The notes beneath the pieces were generated by a model, which did not search any database, was not told the origin of the DNA, and saw only the letters and a program-made list of their open reading frames with translations. Below, piece after piece: positions 13,028 to 25,829 of a stretch of DNA of 64,000 bases. A program made the translations under genes and the position numbers. Source of the DNA: Physcia stellaris (Eukaryota > Ascomycota > Lecanoromycetes > Caliciales > Physciaceae). Every line of letters starts with the position of its first letter. The stretch's first letter is position 1. Location of the stretch: NCBI GenBank assembly GCA_018902385.1, contig JABSSW010000048.1:1-64000 (forward strand). Direction: 5' to 3'.

Positions 13028-13120
13028 TCGTCGATTTCGTAAATCTGTGCTGGATCCAGAAAGTGCCGCTAGTCTGCCGAGTCCCCCACCAAAATCATGG
13101 AAAATTCTGGCAAAATGCCA
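13028..13120 (+). repeat. Left 93-bp terminal inverted repeat of the outer element
   Basis: This segment begins TCGTCGATTTCGTAAATCTG and matches the reverse complement of 45553-45645 at 91 of 93 positions. It is preceded by TA (13026-13027), and the partner is followed by TA (45646-45647). Base composition is normal, and AT-rich sequence starts immediately inside it. Confidence 0.9.
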
Positions 13121-14093
13121 GAATTGTCAATCACGACCAATTGCAAATCAATTGAAACTCAATATATTTCGTTTAATTGTGATTTTTGATGTAAATTTTT
13201 TTATTGATCAATTCGCGAATAACGCGTGACGTGTCACTGTTTTGATGCATAATGTATTAAATGAAAAATCAAACGAACGCATATAATGAAATTGCATCAA
13301 CGTTACATTTTTATTTTTTGCGCAATCGAATTTTGATTTTTTGATTGTGATATTGTTGCTTTTGATGTTTCGAACATTTTTTATTTTTTTGATATTTTCT
13401 CGTCGTTTTTTGTAATTTTATTGTTTTTTTTCGTTTCGTCGTCATGACAAAACGTCATCGAACATCTAATCAAATTTTCGTACAAATTCGAAAAAACGAA
13501 AAAATTGTCAAAAATCAAAAAACAATGAAATTCGTCGTCAAAAAAAAATCGCAATTCAAACAAATCAACGCGAAATCGAAATTCGCGATATCGAAAATTT
13601 TTTTTTTTTTTTCGATATCGACGATTGCGAAAATGATATACAAAAATTTGTGCGAAAATCGTTGAACAAAAAAAACACGATCATTGCAAACGTATCGTCG
13701 AAAATTTCGAACGAAAACGAGCAAAAAAAAGAAAAAACGCAAAAAAACGATCAAAAAAAATTTGTTTTTCGACGTTAAATTGCAAAACAACAAAAGCAAT
13801 TGCGAATTGCGCAATTGATCAATAAAAAAAACGAAAAAATTCAAACAACGAAAAAAAAAAAATTTAAACGATTTCGTTGATGTATTTTTCGATAACGACG
13901 AAACATTTTTCACGTTTGTTCGTTCACAAAAAAAAAACGATAATTCAATTGAATAATGAAATCGAAAACGAACAATTTGTCGATATCAAATATATTTTCA
14001 TTTGAATCGTTTATTTCGAAAAAATTAAAATTGATGACAATATTTTCGTTCGTGTTATTAAAAATGACGAAATTTTCAATTATTTGAATGTAA
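13121..14093. other. AT-rich residual outer sequence, left part
   Basis: This is mutated AT-rich DNA between the left inverted repeat and element B. It shows the same lack of CpT/ApG and CpC/GpG as the elements. Frames here are rich in Lys, Asn, Phe and Ile, and no family was recognised. Confidence 0.5.
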
Positions 14094-14098
14094 TCAAA

Positions 14099-14291
14099 TG
14101 TTACAAACATGTTTGAAATTTCGATTGAGATTTTATCTTATCAGCGAAAATTTTTATGAGAATTAGCGCGATTTGAAACTTGACGTTCACAATTTATTTC
14201 TGACATTCGATTTTCTGTACATATTTGTTTTCTAAATCAAATATTCACGTATTTGTTATCGTTATTTTTTTAATCAAACACATTTTTGACA
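14099..14291 (+). repeat. 5' LTR of element B
   Basis: 193-bp direct repeat matching the two halves of the 3' copy (15935-16041 and 22769-22854). Confidence 0.85.
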
Positions 14292-15934
14292 TTATATTTG
14301 ATTTTCATCGTGACGAACGATGTAAAATTCACATTCGCAAAATCAACGAATAAAAAAACGCGATCATTCAATTCGTGACGATCGCATATTTTCAATACGA
14401 AATCTTTTCATCAATCGCAATGACGATGATTCACTGTTTTTAGCACGCGATTTCTCGTTTTGAATTTTGCGAAATTAATTGATATTCGATCAAACTTTTT
14501 GCAAAACAAATTGCTCGTCGAGATACGCGAATAAATAAAATAAAATCGTCAAAATGTGAAGTTTTTTTAAAAAGAAATCACGAAGCAACAAAACAAATCT
14601 TCGTGAATTGAATGAAAAATTTACATAAAGCATTTTCAAATCAACGAAACGAAAATTTTCTCGAGAGAAATCACGAAACAATAAAACGAATTTCCGTGAA
14701 TGAAACAACAAAACGAATTTTCACGAAACGAAAATTTTTTTTTTGAAAACGATGATTGCATTTTATTTTCATTTGACGTATCGTGAATCAACGAAAATGA
14801 TCGTGAATTTGCGAAAATGACAATCAATTGTTGATTTTTTTGTTTTGAAAATCAATCAATCAATGAATTTGTTACAACGACAATTAATAATCGATTTTTT
14901 TGTTCGTCGAAATCAGTCGATATTCAATCAATTGTGTCGATTTTTTTGTTCGAATTTTCGACATCAAATCAATAATCGATTTTTTTTTTGTTTTCGACAT
15001 TGATTTGATTTTTACAATATTCATTTTTTTAAACGTTGAAACATTGTTTGATAAAATAAAAATAAAAATCACACACATATCAAATCATCAAATCAACAAA
15101 CAATCATTCAAAATCAACATCAAAATTTTTGATTTTTAGATTTGTTACATTTTCAACATCGTCGAAAAATTTATTCGTTTCGTTTCGTTTCGTTTGTTTC
15201 AACGATTTGCTCGTTTCGATGATATTCAATAAGTTTGTTACAACGATTAATAAATTTGTTTCAATGAAATTTTATTAATGAATTTGTTTCAACGACGTCA
15301 AAAGCGTATGCGTTCGATTTTTTACATTTTTACGAATTTAAAAAGAAATGAACTCATTACAAACGATACGAAAGCAATGACATGAAAAATTGAAAAGAAC
15401 GAATCAATAAATTTGCAATTCAGTTTGAACAAATTTTTTTTCGCAATTTTTTGTCGTCGTCAATGCGTCAATATTTTGTTCATTGATTTTTTCTGTTTTA
15501 GAATTTGCAGTCAATCAGAACGCGTCGATTAATAAAGATTCGAAAAGTTCAAATTCGAAAAATTTGAAACAGCATACGTTTGCGAAATCGATTTCGTTTT
15601 GTTGTTTTTGTTTTTATTTTGCTCGAGAAATTGATCGTTTCATCATATTAATTTCCAAATATTTTTCGCATCAATCGAAATCAAAATTCTCAACAAGATT
15701 TTCAACAAGATTTTTATTTTCGCAGTTTTCGCATATATTTTTTGTTTTCATTTTCGCATTTTTTGTTTTCGCATTTATTTTTTCACGTTTATCGCATTTG
15801 TTTTGAATCGTTTTGTTTCTGTTTTGATCAGATTGATATTTGAATCACAATCAACGAATTTCTTCGCAATGTCGATCGATAGAAAAAATAATTTATTCGT
15901 TTCGAGACGAAGTTTGAAAAAAACGAAAAAATAA

Positions 15935-16041
15935 TGTTACGAACATGTTTGAAATCTCAATTGAAATTTTATCTTATCAGCGAAAATTCTTATGAGAATT
16001 AACGCGATTTGAAATTTGACGTTCACAATTTATTTTTGACA
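15935..16041 (+). repeat. 3' LTR of element B, first part
   Basis: The left 107 bases of the 3' LTR, ending in TGACA, which was duplicated when A1 inserted. The rest continues at 22769-22854. Confidence 0.85.
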
Positions 16042-16288
16042 TGTTACGAGCATGTTTGACAAATAGATTTGACAAATGTCTGACAGATAAATTTGATAAA
16101 TAAATAATTGATATGATATGATCGAGCAACGAATTATGTTTTAATTTCACGTCGAAACTAACGTGATTTGAAATTTGACGTCGCACATTGTTTGCAATTT
16201 CAACATTTTGTATTTACTTGTTTTTGCAAACTTATTGTTTTCGTTTAGTTAATCAATCAATACAATCATACAAGCACGACTCATGATA
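16042..16288 (+). repeat. 5' LTR of element A1
   Basis: 247 bp, starts TGTTACG and ends CATGATA. It differs from the 3' LTR at 11 sites, all transitions. Confidence 0.9.
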
Positions 16289-19200
16289 TTACAATAAGTT
16301 TTCAATTTTTATCGTTCGTCGTGATACGCGAACGCTCAAAAATAAAATTTCAAATCGATCAAATTTTTCGTGAAAAACAAACGACGAAAAAATTTTTTGA
16401 CGAAACAAACGACGAAAATCGTGTAATTACAAATCGAATTTACACGCAAACGACGAAATTTTCGACGATAAAAAACGACGAAACGACGACGATTTTTTTT
16501 TTTTTTTTATTTTTTCGAAATGATTCGCAATCATCATAAAACAATTTCATTCAATTCATTTCGTCAAAATTTGAATATTGACGAGATACAAAAAAACGTT
16601 GAGCAAATGTTGAACGAAATTCACGAAATCGATGAAAAGTTCACGATTCGTTACAAGTTTCGTCAGTTTTTTTTTATTTCAAACGTTGTGTCGAATCAGA
16701 ACGACGATATCACGCATTTTCTGAACATAAAAATTGTTCGTCAATTGAAATATTGAATTCAATATCATTTCGACGACTTTTTGAACGTGTTCAATGATTT
16801 ACGTATCGATCGAAACAAATATTTGATCGTTTTAGAAAATTTTCACGAATTCGTCAAGTTGTTCAAAATTCAAAGAAAAAATTTATTCGATATCGATAAT
16901 ATTTTTGAGCAAATACGCGACAAATTTAAAACGTTCGAAAAAAAAAAAAAAAAAAAACGAATGATAAATCAATTCGTTGACAAACGTATTGAATATGACG
17001 ATTTGATCAAATTGAATGAAATTCGTCGTTTTGAACGTGTTTTCAATTTCGATTCAAATGAAAATTCAGACAATATCGATGATGACGAAAAAAAATTTGT
17101 TGTTGACGATTTGATCGTTACAAATTCTGTCAAATTTTCGAAAAAAAAACGCACGAACAAACATTCGAATTTCGATAAATTCACGAACGATTTGAATTTT
17201 GATTGATTTACATGAAAAATCAACGTTCACGATAAATTCACGATCAACAATGATTGATACGAAATTGTTCGTTTCATGATCACGACAATAATTGACTGAA
17301 TTGAAAAAAAAAACAATCAAACATATTCAATTTCGTCGATACAACAATTTGAATTATTTTGAAAATGAAATAATGATGATCAATTTTTTCGAAAACATTT
17401 ATGAAAATTCAAATCATCAACGCAACGTACGTCGAAAATATCGAAATTTGATCATGTTCGACATTCAGAATTTTCAATTTTTTTATTCGAATTTTTATCG
17501 TTTGAATATTCAAATCAATTTCGATCAATTCACGTTGATAAAAAATTTAATTGACAAATTCATTATGTCGTTGAAACAAATTTTGAACAATTCGTTTCGT
17601 CATCATTTTATTTTGTTCGCGTGAAAAAATGACATTCAGCAAATGTACAACGATTTAATCAATATTCGAAAAAAAAAATTCGAATTCGAATTCAAAAGTC
17701 AATTTTAATGTTTTTCAAAACGATTTTTGTTGTTTCGATTGCAATTTCGTTCGTTAAATCAATTACGTCGACGTTTTTCGTCAAATTCAAAAACGATTAT
17801 AAACATGATTCGATTATCGATCAATTGATCGTCACGAACAAATGTTTCACGTGTGAAAAATTCGATCACAATTGAAAGTTTTGTTTCAACGTCAACAAAT
17901 TTCAAAAACGTTAATGACATAAATTACAAATATATCAATTGAATTTTGATATCGATTCGAACGAATTTGATTCGAAAAATTGACAATTCACGTCAAAGAC
18001 GCGATTGATGAATGTTTAAAATTTTTTTTTATTCACGATAATAGTATGTTTGATTTTTTCATCAAACGATTTTTAATTATTATTTGTACATTATCATTCA
18101 ACGATAATAAGCATAAATTAGAAATTTTAATAAACATTGATGCAATCGATTATGCGTTCATTGATAAAAAAATCGCGCAATTTGTGTGCAACATGCTGAA
18201 CATGAAATTCGTATTTTTATTGAAATCGAAATCATTGATTGAATTCGATAATCGTCATGTTTTTTTTATAATTCACGCGATATATTTCAAGTTGACGATA
18301 AAATTATATTTCGAATTGATCGTTTTTTTGTTAATCACTGATTTCGACAATCATTCGATAATTTTAGAAAAATCGTGAATGAACAAACATGAAATTATAT
18401 TGAACATGATTTACGATAAATTGATTTTTAAATCGTTCAAATGCAATCATCACGACAACATATTCAATCAAGCGATGCAAACTCGTCGTTTAAAAATTTT
18501 CAAATCAAATCGTCGATAAAATGTATTTAATTGACGTCGCGATGCAAAATCATCGTCGAAAAATAATACAAAACACATAACGACGATAAAGTTTCGATAT
18601 ATCATTTTGTTTCGTTTCAAAATCAAGTTTTTATTTTTTATTGTTGAAAACGAATCAAATATAATCGATTCGAAATGTTTCGAATGTTCAATTCATTCAA
18701 AAATCGATATCGACGACGAGTCGTCAGCAATCGAATCAAATAATTCAGAAATTGATATTACGATTATTACGAAAACGACATTCGTCAGAAAAAAAAAATT
18801 GAAAAATCAACGTAATAAACGATGAAAAACGAAAAAACAACAATCAAAATTTTCGTTATTTTCAGAATTGAATTTTGACGATTCGATGAATATCGCAATG
18901 ATTGATGCAATTTTTTTTGCTTATTGATCGATGTCAAAAATCGAAAACAAAACGTTCAATGTTTTTTCATTACGATCAATCAAATCGATTTCGCGTTCAA
19001 AACATTACAAACGAATTTTGAATCGTTAAAAATTGTCGTCATGATCAAAAAAATTTTAAAACACGAACAAATCAAATCGATATTCGAACGCATAATGAAA
19101 AAAATGTCAAAATATTTTCGTCATTTATCAAAAGTATTTGATTTTCAAAAAATTATCAAATTGTTTTTTCATAAATCATACGATCATAAAATCGAACTGT

Positions 19201-22200
19201 TGAACGATAACAGTTTTTTGTTTCGCAATCGAATGTATTTTTTATTCGAACTCAAATTTAAAAAATTGAAAAAATATTTGAAAAAGAATTTGCAAAAAAA
19301 ATTTATCGTATTTAGTCAAACGACATATGTTTTATTTGTTTTATTTGCGATCAAATTCAACAATCAATTACGTTTGTGTGTGAATTATCGTCGATTTAAT
19401 CACATTACGAAACGCAATCGATATTTTATTTTTTTGATTGAAAAAACTTTAATCAAAATTCAAAATTGCAAATATTTGATCAAACTGAATATCATATCAA
19501 TTTTCAATAAATTTCGAATGAATGAAAAAAATGAAAAATTCATCACGTTCGTCATTTTTATGAAATCGTATAAATATCGAATATTATTTTTGAAATTAAT
19601 CAACGATTTTGCGAATTGACAACATTACATGAATGATTTTTTGTTCAATTTTTTGAACGAATTTTGTCAAATCTATTTAAATGACATATTTATTTACAGC
19701 AAATTCAAGAAAAAGCATATCGTGCACGTTCGAACAATGTTGAAAAAATTCAAAAAAGTCGATTTACAAATGAATATTGAGAAATGCGAATTTTTCAAAA
19801 AAAAAATGATTTTTCTGAACGTTATATTTTCGATAGATGATTTTCGCATAAATTCAAAAAAAATGCAAATCATAATTGATTGAACACGTTTTATCAATTT
19901 CAAGAAAATTCAAATTTTCGTGAATTTCGTCAATTTTTATCGACGTTTTATTCGCGATTTTTCGAAAAAAATCAAAATTTTCATTCGCATGATCAAGAAA
20001 TTCGTAAATTTCGAATGAATTACGAAAGTCGAAAAAATTTTCAATTTATTCAAGAAAACGATGATCGAAATTTTCATATTTCGTCATTACGATAAAATCA
20101 AACAAATCATTTTAGAAATCGATTTTTCAAATTACGTCAATGCGAAAATGTTATCGCAATACGATGACGAAAAAATTTTGCATTTCGTTGTTTTTTACAA
20201 TCGAAACATGATTTCAATCGAATGTAATTACGAAATTTATAACAAAAAGTTATTGATTATTATTCGTTGTTTAAAACATTGACGTTCAAAATTCGAAAAC
20301 ATTGACGAATCGATCAAGATTTTCATCGATCACAAAAGTTTGAAAATTTTCATGATTTCGAAAAAATTAATTTCTCGTCAAACTCGTTGAGCAAAAATTT
20401 TATCGAAATTCAATATCGTCATTCAATTTCAATCAGAAATTCAAAACGTTAAAACAAACGTTTTGATTCGCATGTCGAATTCACGATTTAAAAACGATAA
20501 CGATAAACGACATCAATATAAAAAGCAAATGTTGTTTATTTCAAAACGATTCGAAATTCACGTCGTCGAATTTGACGAATTAATTTACGAACGAATTTTC
20601 GTCGCAAACAAAACAAACGATAATTGTCGAACATATCGTGAAACATTCAATCAAAATTTCATTTTCGTGAATGAAATCAATTTACGCGATTGTCAAAAAA
20701 AAAACGATGTTTTATATTACAAAAATCGATTATGAATGTTCGTCGATGTTTTTTTGCTCGTTGATTTTTTCAAAAAAATTCATGAATTTTTCGCATCGAA
20801 TCATTTTGAATTTAATTGCATGAAAAATTTTTTACGTCGTGATTATTATTGATTCAACATGCACAAAACAATTCGTCGATACGTACGTAATTGTCACGAA
20901 TGTCAACGAATTAAAATTTTCAAAAATCGTAAAAACGAATTATTCATTTTTTTGATCATATTTTTGCAACGTTGAACGAATATATTCATTGATTTCATCA
21001 CGAAATTATTTGACGTTCACGATCATAATGTCATTTGCACGATAATCGACAAATTTAATAAAAAACGTCATTATGCATTTTGTACAACGAAAAACGAAAA
21101 CACGAATGTCGAAATTACAACAAAAATATTCATTCAATACGTGTTTCGTATTCATGATTTGTTTTTTTTTATAACATTTGATCGAAATTTCCAATTCGTG
21201 TTTTTCGTATGACAAATTTTTTGCAAAATTTTCGATATCAAATGTAAATTTTTCACGATTTTTCATTCAGAAATTGATGATCAAATCGAAAAAATCAATC
21301 AAAACATCGAAAAACAATTGCGACAATATTGCAATTACATGCAAAACGATTGAAACGTTTGATTATTTATGATCGAATTTGCAAACAATAACGCGATTTT
21401 TGCATTTATTGAATTGTCATCGTTTTTCGTCAACAAAAATTTTCATTCACGTATGAGTTTTTCATCGAATTTTATTTCGTATGTCACGACAAAAAAGCGA
21501 TTTTTGATCGTTAAAACGAAAAATATCACGAACATAATGCAAAATATTTTCGATTATGTACGAATTCACGTCGAAATAATTCAAAAACGCATGACGACAC
21601 AAATTAACAAACATCGCAAAATCGTCGAATATATCGAAAAAAATTACGTTTTTTTGAATCGACGAAACATCAAAATCGTTAAATCATTCGACAAGTTTGA
21701 TGACAAAAAATTTGATTCATACAAAATGTTAAAACGTATGAACAATTTTTATCAATTTGAATTATTTGAAACAATGCGAATTTATGATGTGTTTTATTGT
21801 TGATTTTTGCGCAAAAATTTTTGTAATTTTTTCGAAAATCAAATCGATGAATTATTCGATTTCGTTGTGATTAACGAGAATTTCGAATGAAAAATGAACG
21901 ACATTTTAAAATTTCGATATCATTACGATTGTTTTCAATATCGCGTCAATTGATCAAATTGATCGCATGATCGAATTTGATATTACGTCGATAACGATGA
22001 ATTCGATAATGTTCGTGACGTGATGAATGATTATCATCGAATTCATTTTATCGTCGCAAATTCGAAATCATTCAAAATCATTTTTTTCGTTTTTCAAATC
22101 GATGATCAAAATTCATTTGCGAATCGTCGTCGTTTTTGAAAAAAAATCGTCGTTTTGACATTCATTGAAATTATGTTCGATTAAAATTTGAAAATTTCAA

Positions 22201-22516
22201 TTGAATTTGATTTCATTTTGATTTCATTCGTTCGTTTCAAAATTTTTTTTTTCAATTTCAAATTTCATTATCATCGTTTCGACGTTATTTACAGTCAAAA
22301 TTTACGTCGCATAAAAAATTGAATCGTGTCAAAAACATTTTCAGAAATTGTTGTTCGATTTTACTGAATTGTGAATTGATACAACATATTGAAAAAATCG
22401 AAAAATGATGATCGTGAAAATTTCGAATTTTGAATTCATTCAAGACAATCGACAACGTTTTCGTTTCGAATCAACGACGAATCGTCGAAACGACGTTCGC
22501 GAAAAAAAAAAAATAG

Positions 22517-22763
22517 TGTTACGAACATGTCTGACAAATAAATTTGACAGATGTCTGACAGATAAATTTGATAAATAGATAATTGATATGATATAATCGA
22601 ACAACGAATTATGTTTTAATTTCACGTCGAAATTAACGTGATTTGAAATTTGACGTCGCACATTGTTTGCAATTTCAACATTTTGTATTTATTTGTTTTT
22701 GCAAACTTATTGTTTTCGTTTAGTTAATCAATCAATACAGTCATACAAGCACGATTCATGATA
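22517..22763 (+). repeat. 3' LTR of element A1
   Basis: 247-bp direct repeat of 16042-16288, followed by the target duplication TGACA and then by the second part of the interrupted LTR of element B. Confidence 0.9.
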
Positions 22764-22768
22764 TGACA

Positions 22769-22854
22769 TTCGATTTTCTGTACATATTTGTTTTTTAAAT
22801 CAAATATTCACGTATTTGTTATCGTTATTCTTTTAATTAGACACATTGTTGACA
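22769..22854 (+). repeat. 3' LTR of element B, second part
   Basis: 86 bases completing the 193-bp LTR interrupted by A1; followed by the TCAAA duplication. Confidence 0.85.
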
Positions 22855-22859
22855 TCAAA

Positions 22860-25019
22860 ACGATTTTTCAATTTGTAAAAAAGTACGTCGACAATATCGA
22901 ACGTCAATTTCATCATTTGTACGATGAAATTTCTTTATCGTGATTTAAACAGACGAAAAATGAAAAAACGACGATTACGATTAAACGTTATATAAAATGA
23001 AACATTTTGTTTTTGTCGCAATTTGTATTGAAACAAGAAAAAAAAATTTGTTGTTTAAACTGTATTGAAATGACACAGAAATGAAAACGACATTTTATTA
23101 AAATTTCAACAATTTTTTTTTGTATTCGTGCAAATGTCAATCGTTCAAATGAAAATTCAATTACAAATCGAAAAAATCGCAAAAAAAAAATCGATCGAAT
23201 AAAAAAAAACGCAATCGAATGACATCAAAATTCAACTCATTTCGAAATACAATTGTATTGAAAAATCGTGCAAAAATTGAAAAAAAAATCAATGTTACGT
23301 ATACAATAATCATCATTACGAATTGAATTTTGTTGATTTTAACGAATGACGAAACGTCATTGTAAAAAATAAATTTATTATCAATAAATTTTCAAAAAAA
23401 ATTAAAAAAAATTCAAACGCAAAACGTCAAATGATTATAACAATAAAAAGTCATTTGATTAAATCGACAATTCGTCAAAAAACACGACATTGAATCGTTA
23501 TATCGAATTTTCAATTTACAAGAAAATGAATAAAACGCAAAAATTGCAACAACAAACGTTAAACAATGTAAAAAAATTAAAAATCAAATTCGCGAAATTA
23601 AAACGCAAAATCGTTATTGAATTTGACGATTTGAATCATTTACATGTCAAAAATAAACGTCAATGAAAACGTCGAATAAAAAGATTGAAAAAATTGATAT
23701 TGCATATTCGTCATAATCATAACAAACGTCATTCAAAACGTAAATCAAATCGACGATATGTCGATGAAAATGTAAAAAATTATCGAAATAATGAAAAACG
23801 TCATCGTCATCGAAATAAATCATCGAAAAATTATCGAAACAATGAAAAACATCGTCGTCATCGAAATAAATCATCGTTTCGAAACGAAAAACGAAAACGA
23901 AATCATCGCGAAAAATTTTCAATTTTTTCAAACTTTACAATTTCAAAATTGTTATATATTTTTTTTATTTTACGATCAAAAATCATGTTTTCGTTGTTTG
24001 ACGTTCAATTTGTTTATCAAAATTCGTTCAACAATTCAATCAAGTTGAAAAAAAATTTCGAAAAACAAATTCAAAATTTCATCGAATGAAAAATTCAAAA
24101 AAATCGTTATTTTGAATTTGAACGCGAATTAAATGTTTATCGAACGACAAATAAAATTTTAATCGAAAACGATTTCAATTTTCGTCAAATACAAATAAAA
24201 AAAAACGTCAAAACTTGATGAATTCAACAAAACATCAAATTTGATATCGATGACGAACTTGTCATTGATGCGAAAACGTTTGAGAAAATTTGATTAAAAC
24301 GTGAATTAAAATTCAAACAAAACATCGAAAATTCGAATTTGTTTGACAACATGCGAAATGAATGCATTCATTTCATTTTTTGATAATGCGATTTTCGATG
24401 TGAACGAAAATCAAAACAACGTTAAAATGTATAACAAAACATTATCATTTTAACGTTCAATTTTTGACGTTAAAATCGTTGATGTTTTGATTGTAACGTT
24501 GTAATATATTTGTAAAATATAATCGCAAAATCGCGCAAAATTTCAAAATCGAAATTTTTTCGCATTCGCATGAAAAATCATAATTATCATTGAAATCATT
24601 ATCGTTAATAAATTTTTGATTTAAAATTTTTTGTCATTCGAAATTCGTCGTCGATATCATTAAAATCATATATCGAACAAACTTTTTCAGATTCGAAATT
24701 TTCATCGACGTGACACGATTTGAAAATTTCGTTTTTTATTCAACGAATGTTCAAATCGATTAAGAAAATTTTTCAATTTTCACATTTGCAAAATTCGAAT
24801 TTTTCGAATTTTCAAATCGTTTTTTTACTCGACGATAAATTTCGTTTTTTTTAATTTTATTCGAAAAATTTGAAATACGCGAATATTGATTTTGAAAATA
24901 ATTCGTTTGATAACACAAATGAAAACATCAACGAAAATTTGCAATTTGAACATTCGAAAAACATTCATGTTTAAAATTTTTAGCGATTGATGACATAATT
25001 TTTATTAAATAATTTATTA
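22860..25019. other. AT-rich residual outer sequence, middle part
   Basis: Mutated AT-rich DNA to the right of element B. It contains a Lys/Arg/His/Asn-rich frame around 23.68-24.09 kb but no recognised domain and no matching LTR pair. It may be the body of the outer TIR element or of another decayed repeat. Confidence 0.4.
23781..23876 (+). repeat. 51-bp tandem duplication
   Basis: Two adjacent copies of a 51-bp unit beginning TATCGAAA, with second copy start at 23832. The period is a multiple of three and lies inside a basic open frame, as expected for repeats in once-coding DNA. Confidence 0.6.
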
Positions 25020-25829
25020 ATACATACAAGTAGGCCCGGAAGTTTTTTTAAAAAAAACTTTGTCGAGAACTCTTAGGGTTAGGGTCAAATCTGATAAGAT
25101 TACGAAATCAGGGTCCCTTGCGATCTCATCGATTTCGCACCTTAATAGCTTCTTAACCCAGTAAGTAAACCATACACTCGAAGGCTTGTTTTGAAGCACG
25201 AAGTGAGTACTATTCAAAGAATCAAAAATATCGAAAATCGAGCGAGTGCGCATTGAGTTATGGTGGATATGGCATTGTTGCTTCGCAGGCGTTGTTGCGG
25301 AGTTGTTCTACAGGCACATTTCTAGCATGACCTTTCAAGCCCCAGAACTATTGCGATAATGAACCGATTTCTGTTATTTTTGCAGCATTGGAATGCGCTC
25401 ATTCTGCTCTACAATCCTGGCTAGATAAGTGGAAATTATACTTGATTGCTGATTGATGTGCAGGTTGTAAATCAACTGCAACAACAAACTACATTTTTGG
25501 TGGTTGGCCGCCAAGTAGACCCTGAGCTAGCTAAATCGGGAAAGAGTGCCGCAAATCTGAAGTCCATAACTGGGGGTCTCAATGCCAGGCATGGAGTCTG
25601 AACTGCAGAAATTGCAGTCATTTGACCATATCTTCGAAGCATATCATGGTTCTCGATTGGGTATAGCGCAATAGGGTATCAGGATAGATTTGCCCTGATA
25701 TTGGCCATTCTGGATACTATGTACATATGCTGGTCCCAGAATTCTGACTGGCCTGGCCATCTGCGGCAGAGATATCGAGAATATGCCATACAAATCGGGC
25801 CTGTTTCTCCAGCGAGGTCTTCTGGCTTA

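Larger units (their letters stand above)
16042..22763 (+). mobile_element. Element A1: Ty3/gypsy LTR retrotransposon fossil, about full length (6.7 kb)
   Basis: Two 247-bp LTRs (16042-16288 and 22517-22763) are flanked by the 5-bp duplication TGACA (16037-16041 and 22764-22768). Parts in gypsy order: a gag-like region with zinc-knuckle CCHC spacing near 17.85 kb; an aspartic-protease-like region about 18.1-18.4 kb; reverse transcriptase about 19.2-19.9 kb (LRLCVNYRRFNH; YLNDIFIYSK for the YxDD box); RNase H about 20.1-20.3 kb; integrase about 20.7-21.8 kb; and a chromodomain-like tail about 21.85-22.05 kb, which would place it among chromoviruses. An A-run stands where the polypurine tract should be. 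It is a mutated fossil with dozens of breaks. It lies inside the 3' LTR of element B, so it is younger than B. Confidence 0.9.
14099..22854 (+). mobile_element. Element B: non-autonomous LTR element, interrupted by gypsy element A1
   Basis: LTRs of 193 bp begin TGTTAC and end TTGACA. The 5' LTR is 14099-14291. The 3' LTR starts at 15935, is split by A1 after 16041, and resumes at 22769-22854; its two halves again add up to 193 bp. The element is flanked by 5-bp duplications TCAAA (14094-14098 and 22855-22859). The internal part is only about 1.64 kb and shows no gag, protease, reverse transcriptase or integrase signature, so this is a LARD/TRIM-type fossil. The LTR start and an internal stretch resemble those of element A, suggesting mobilisation by A-type machinery. 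It is older than A1. Confidence 0.8.

Noticed and set aside
13515-13913. Open frames of 70-140 residues on both strands of the AT-rich block
   Set aside because: Lys/Asn/Phe/Ile-rich frames arise readily in DNA of this composition. Only those matching known element parts were used.
25072-25086. TTAGGGTTAGGG, a two-unit telomere-like repeat at the island edge
   Set aside because: Only two units with no further array; too short to argue for a former telomere or telomere-healing event.
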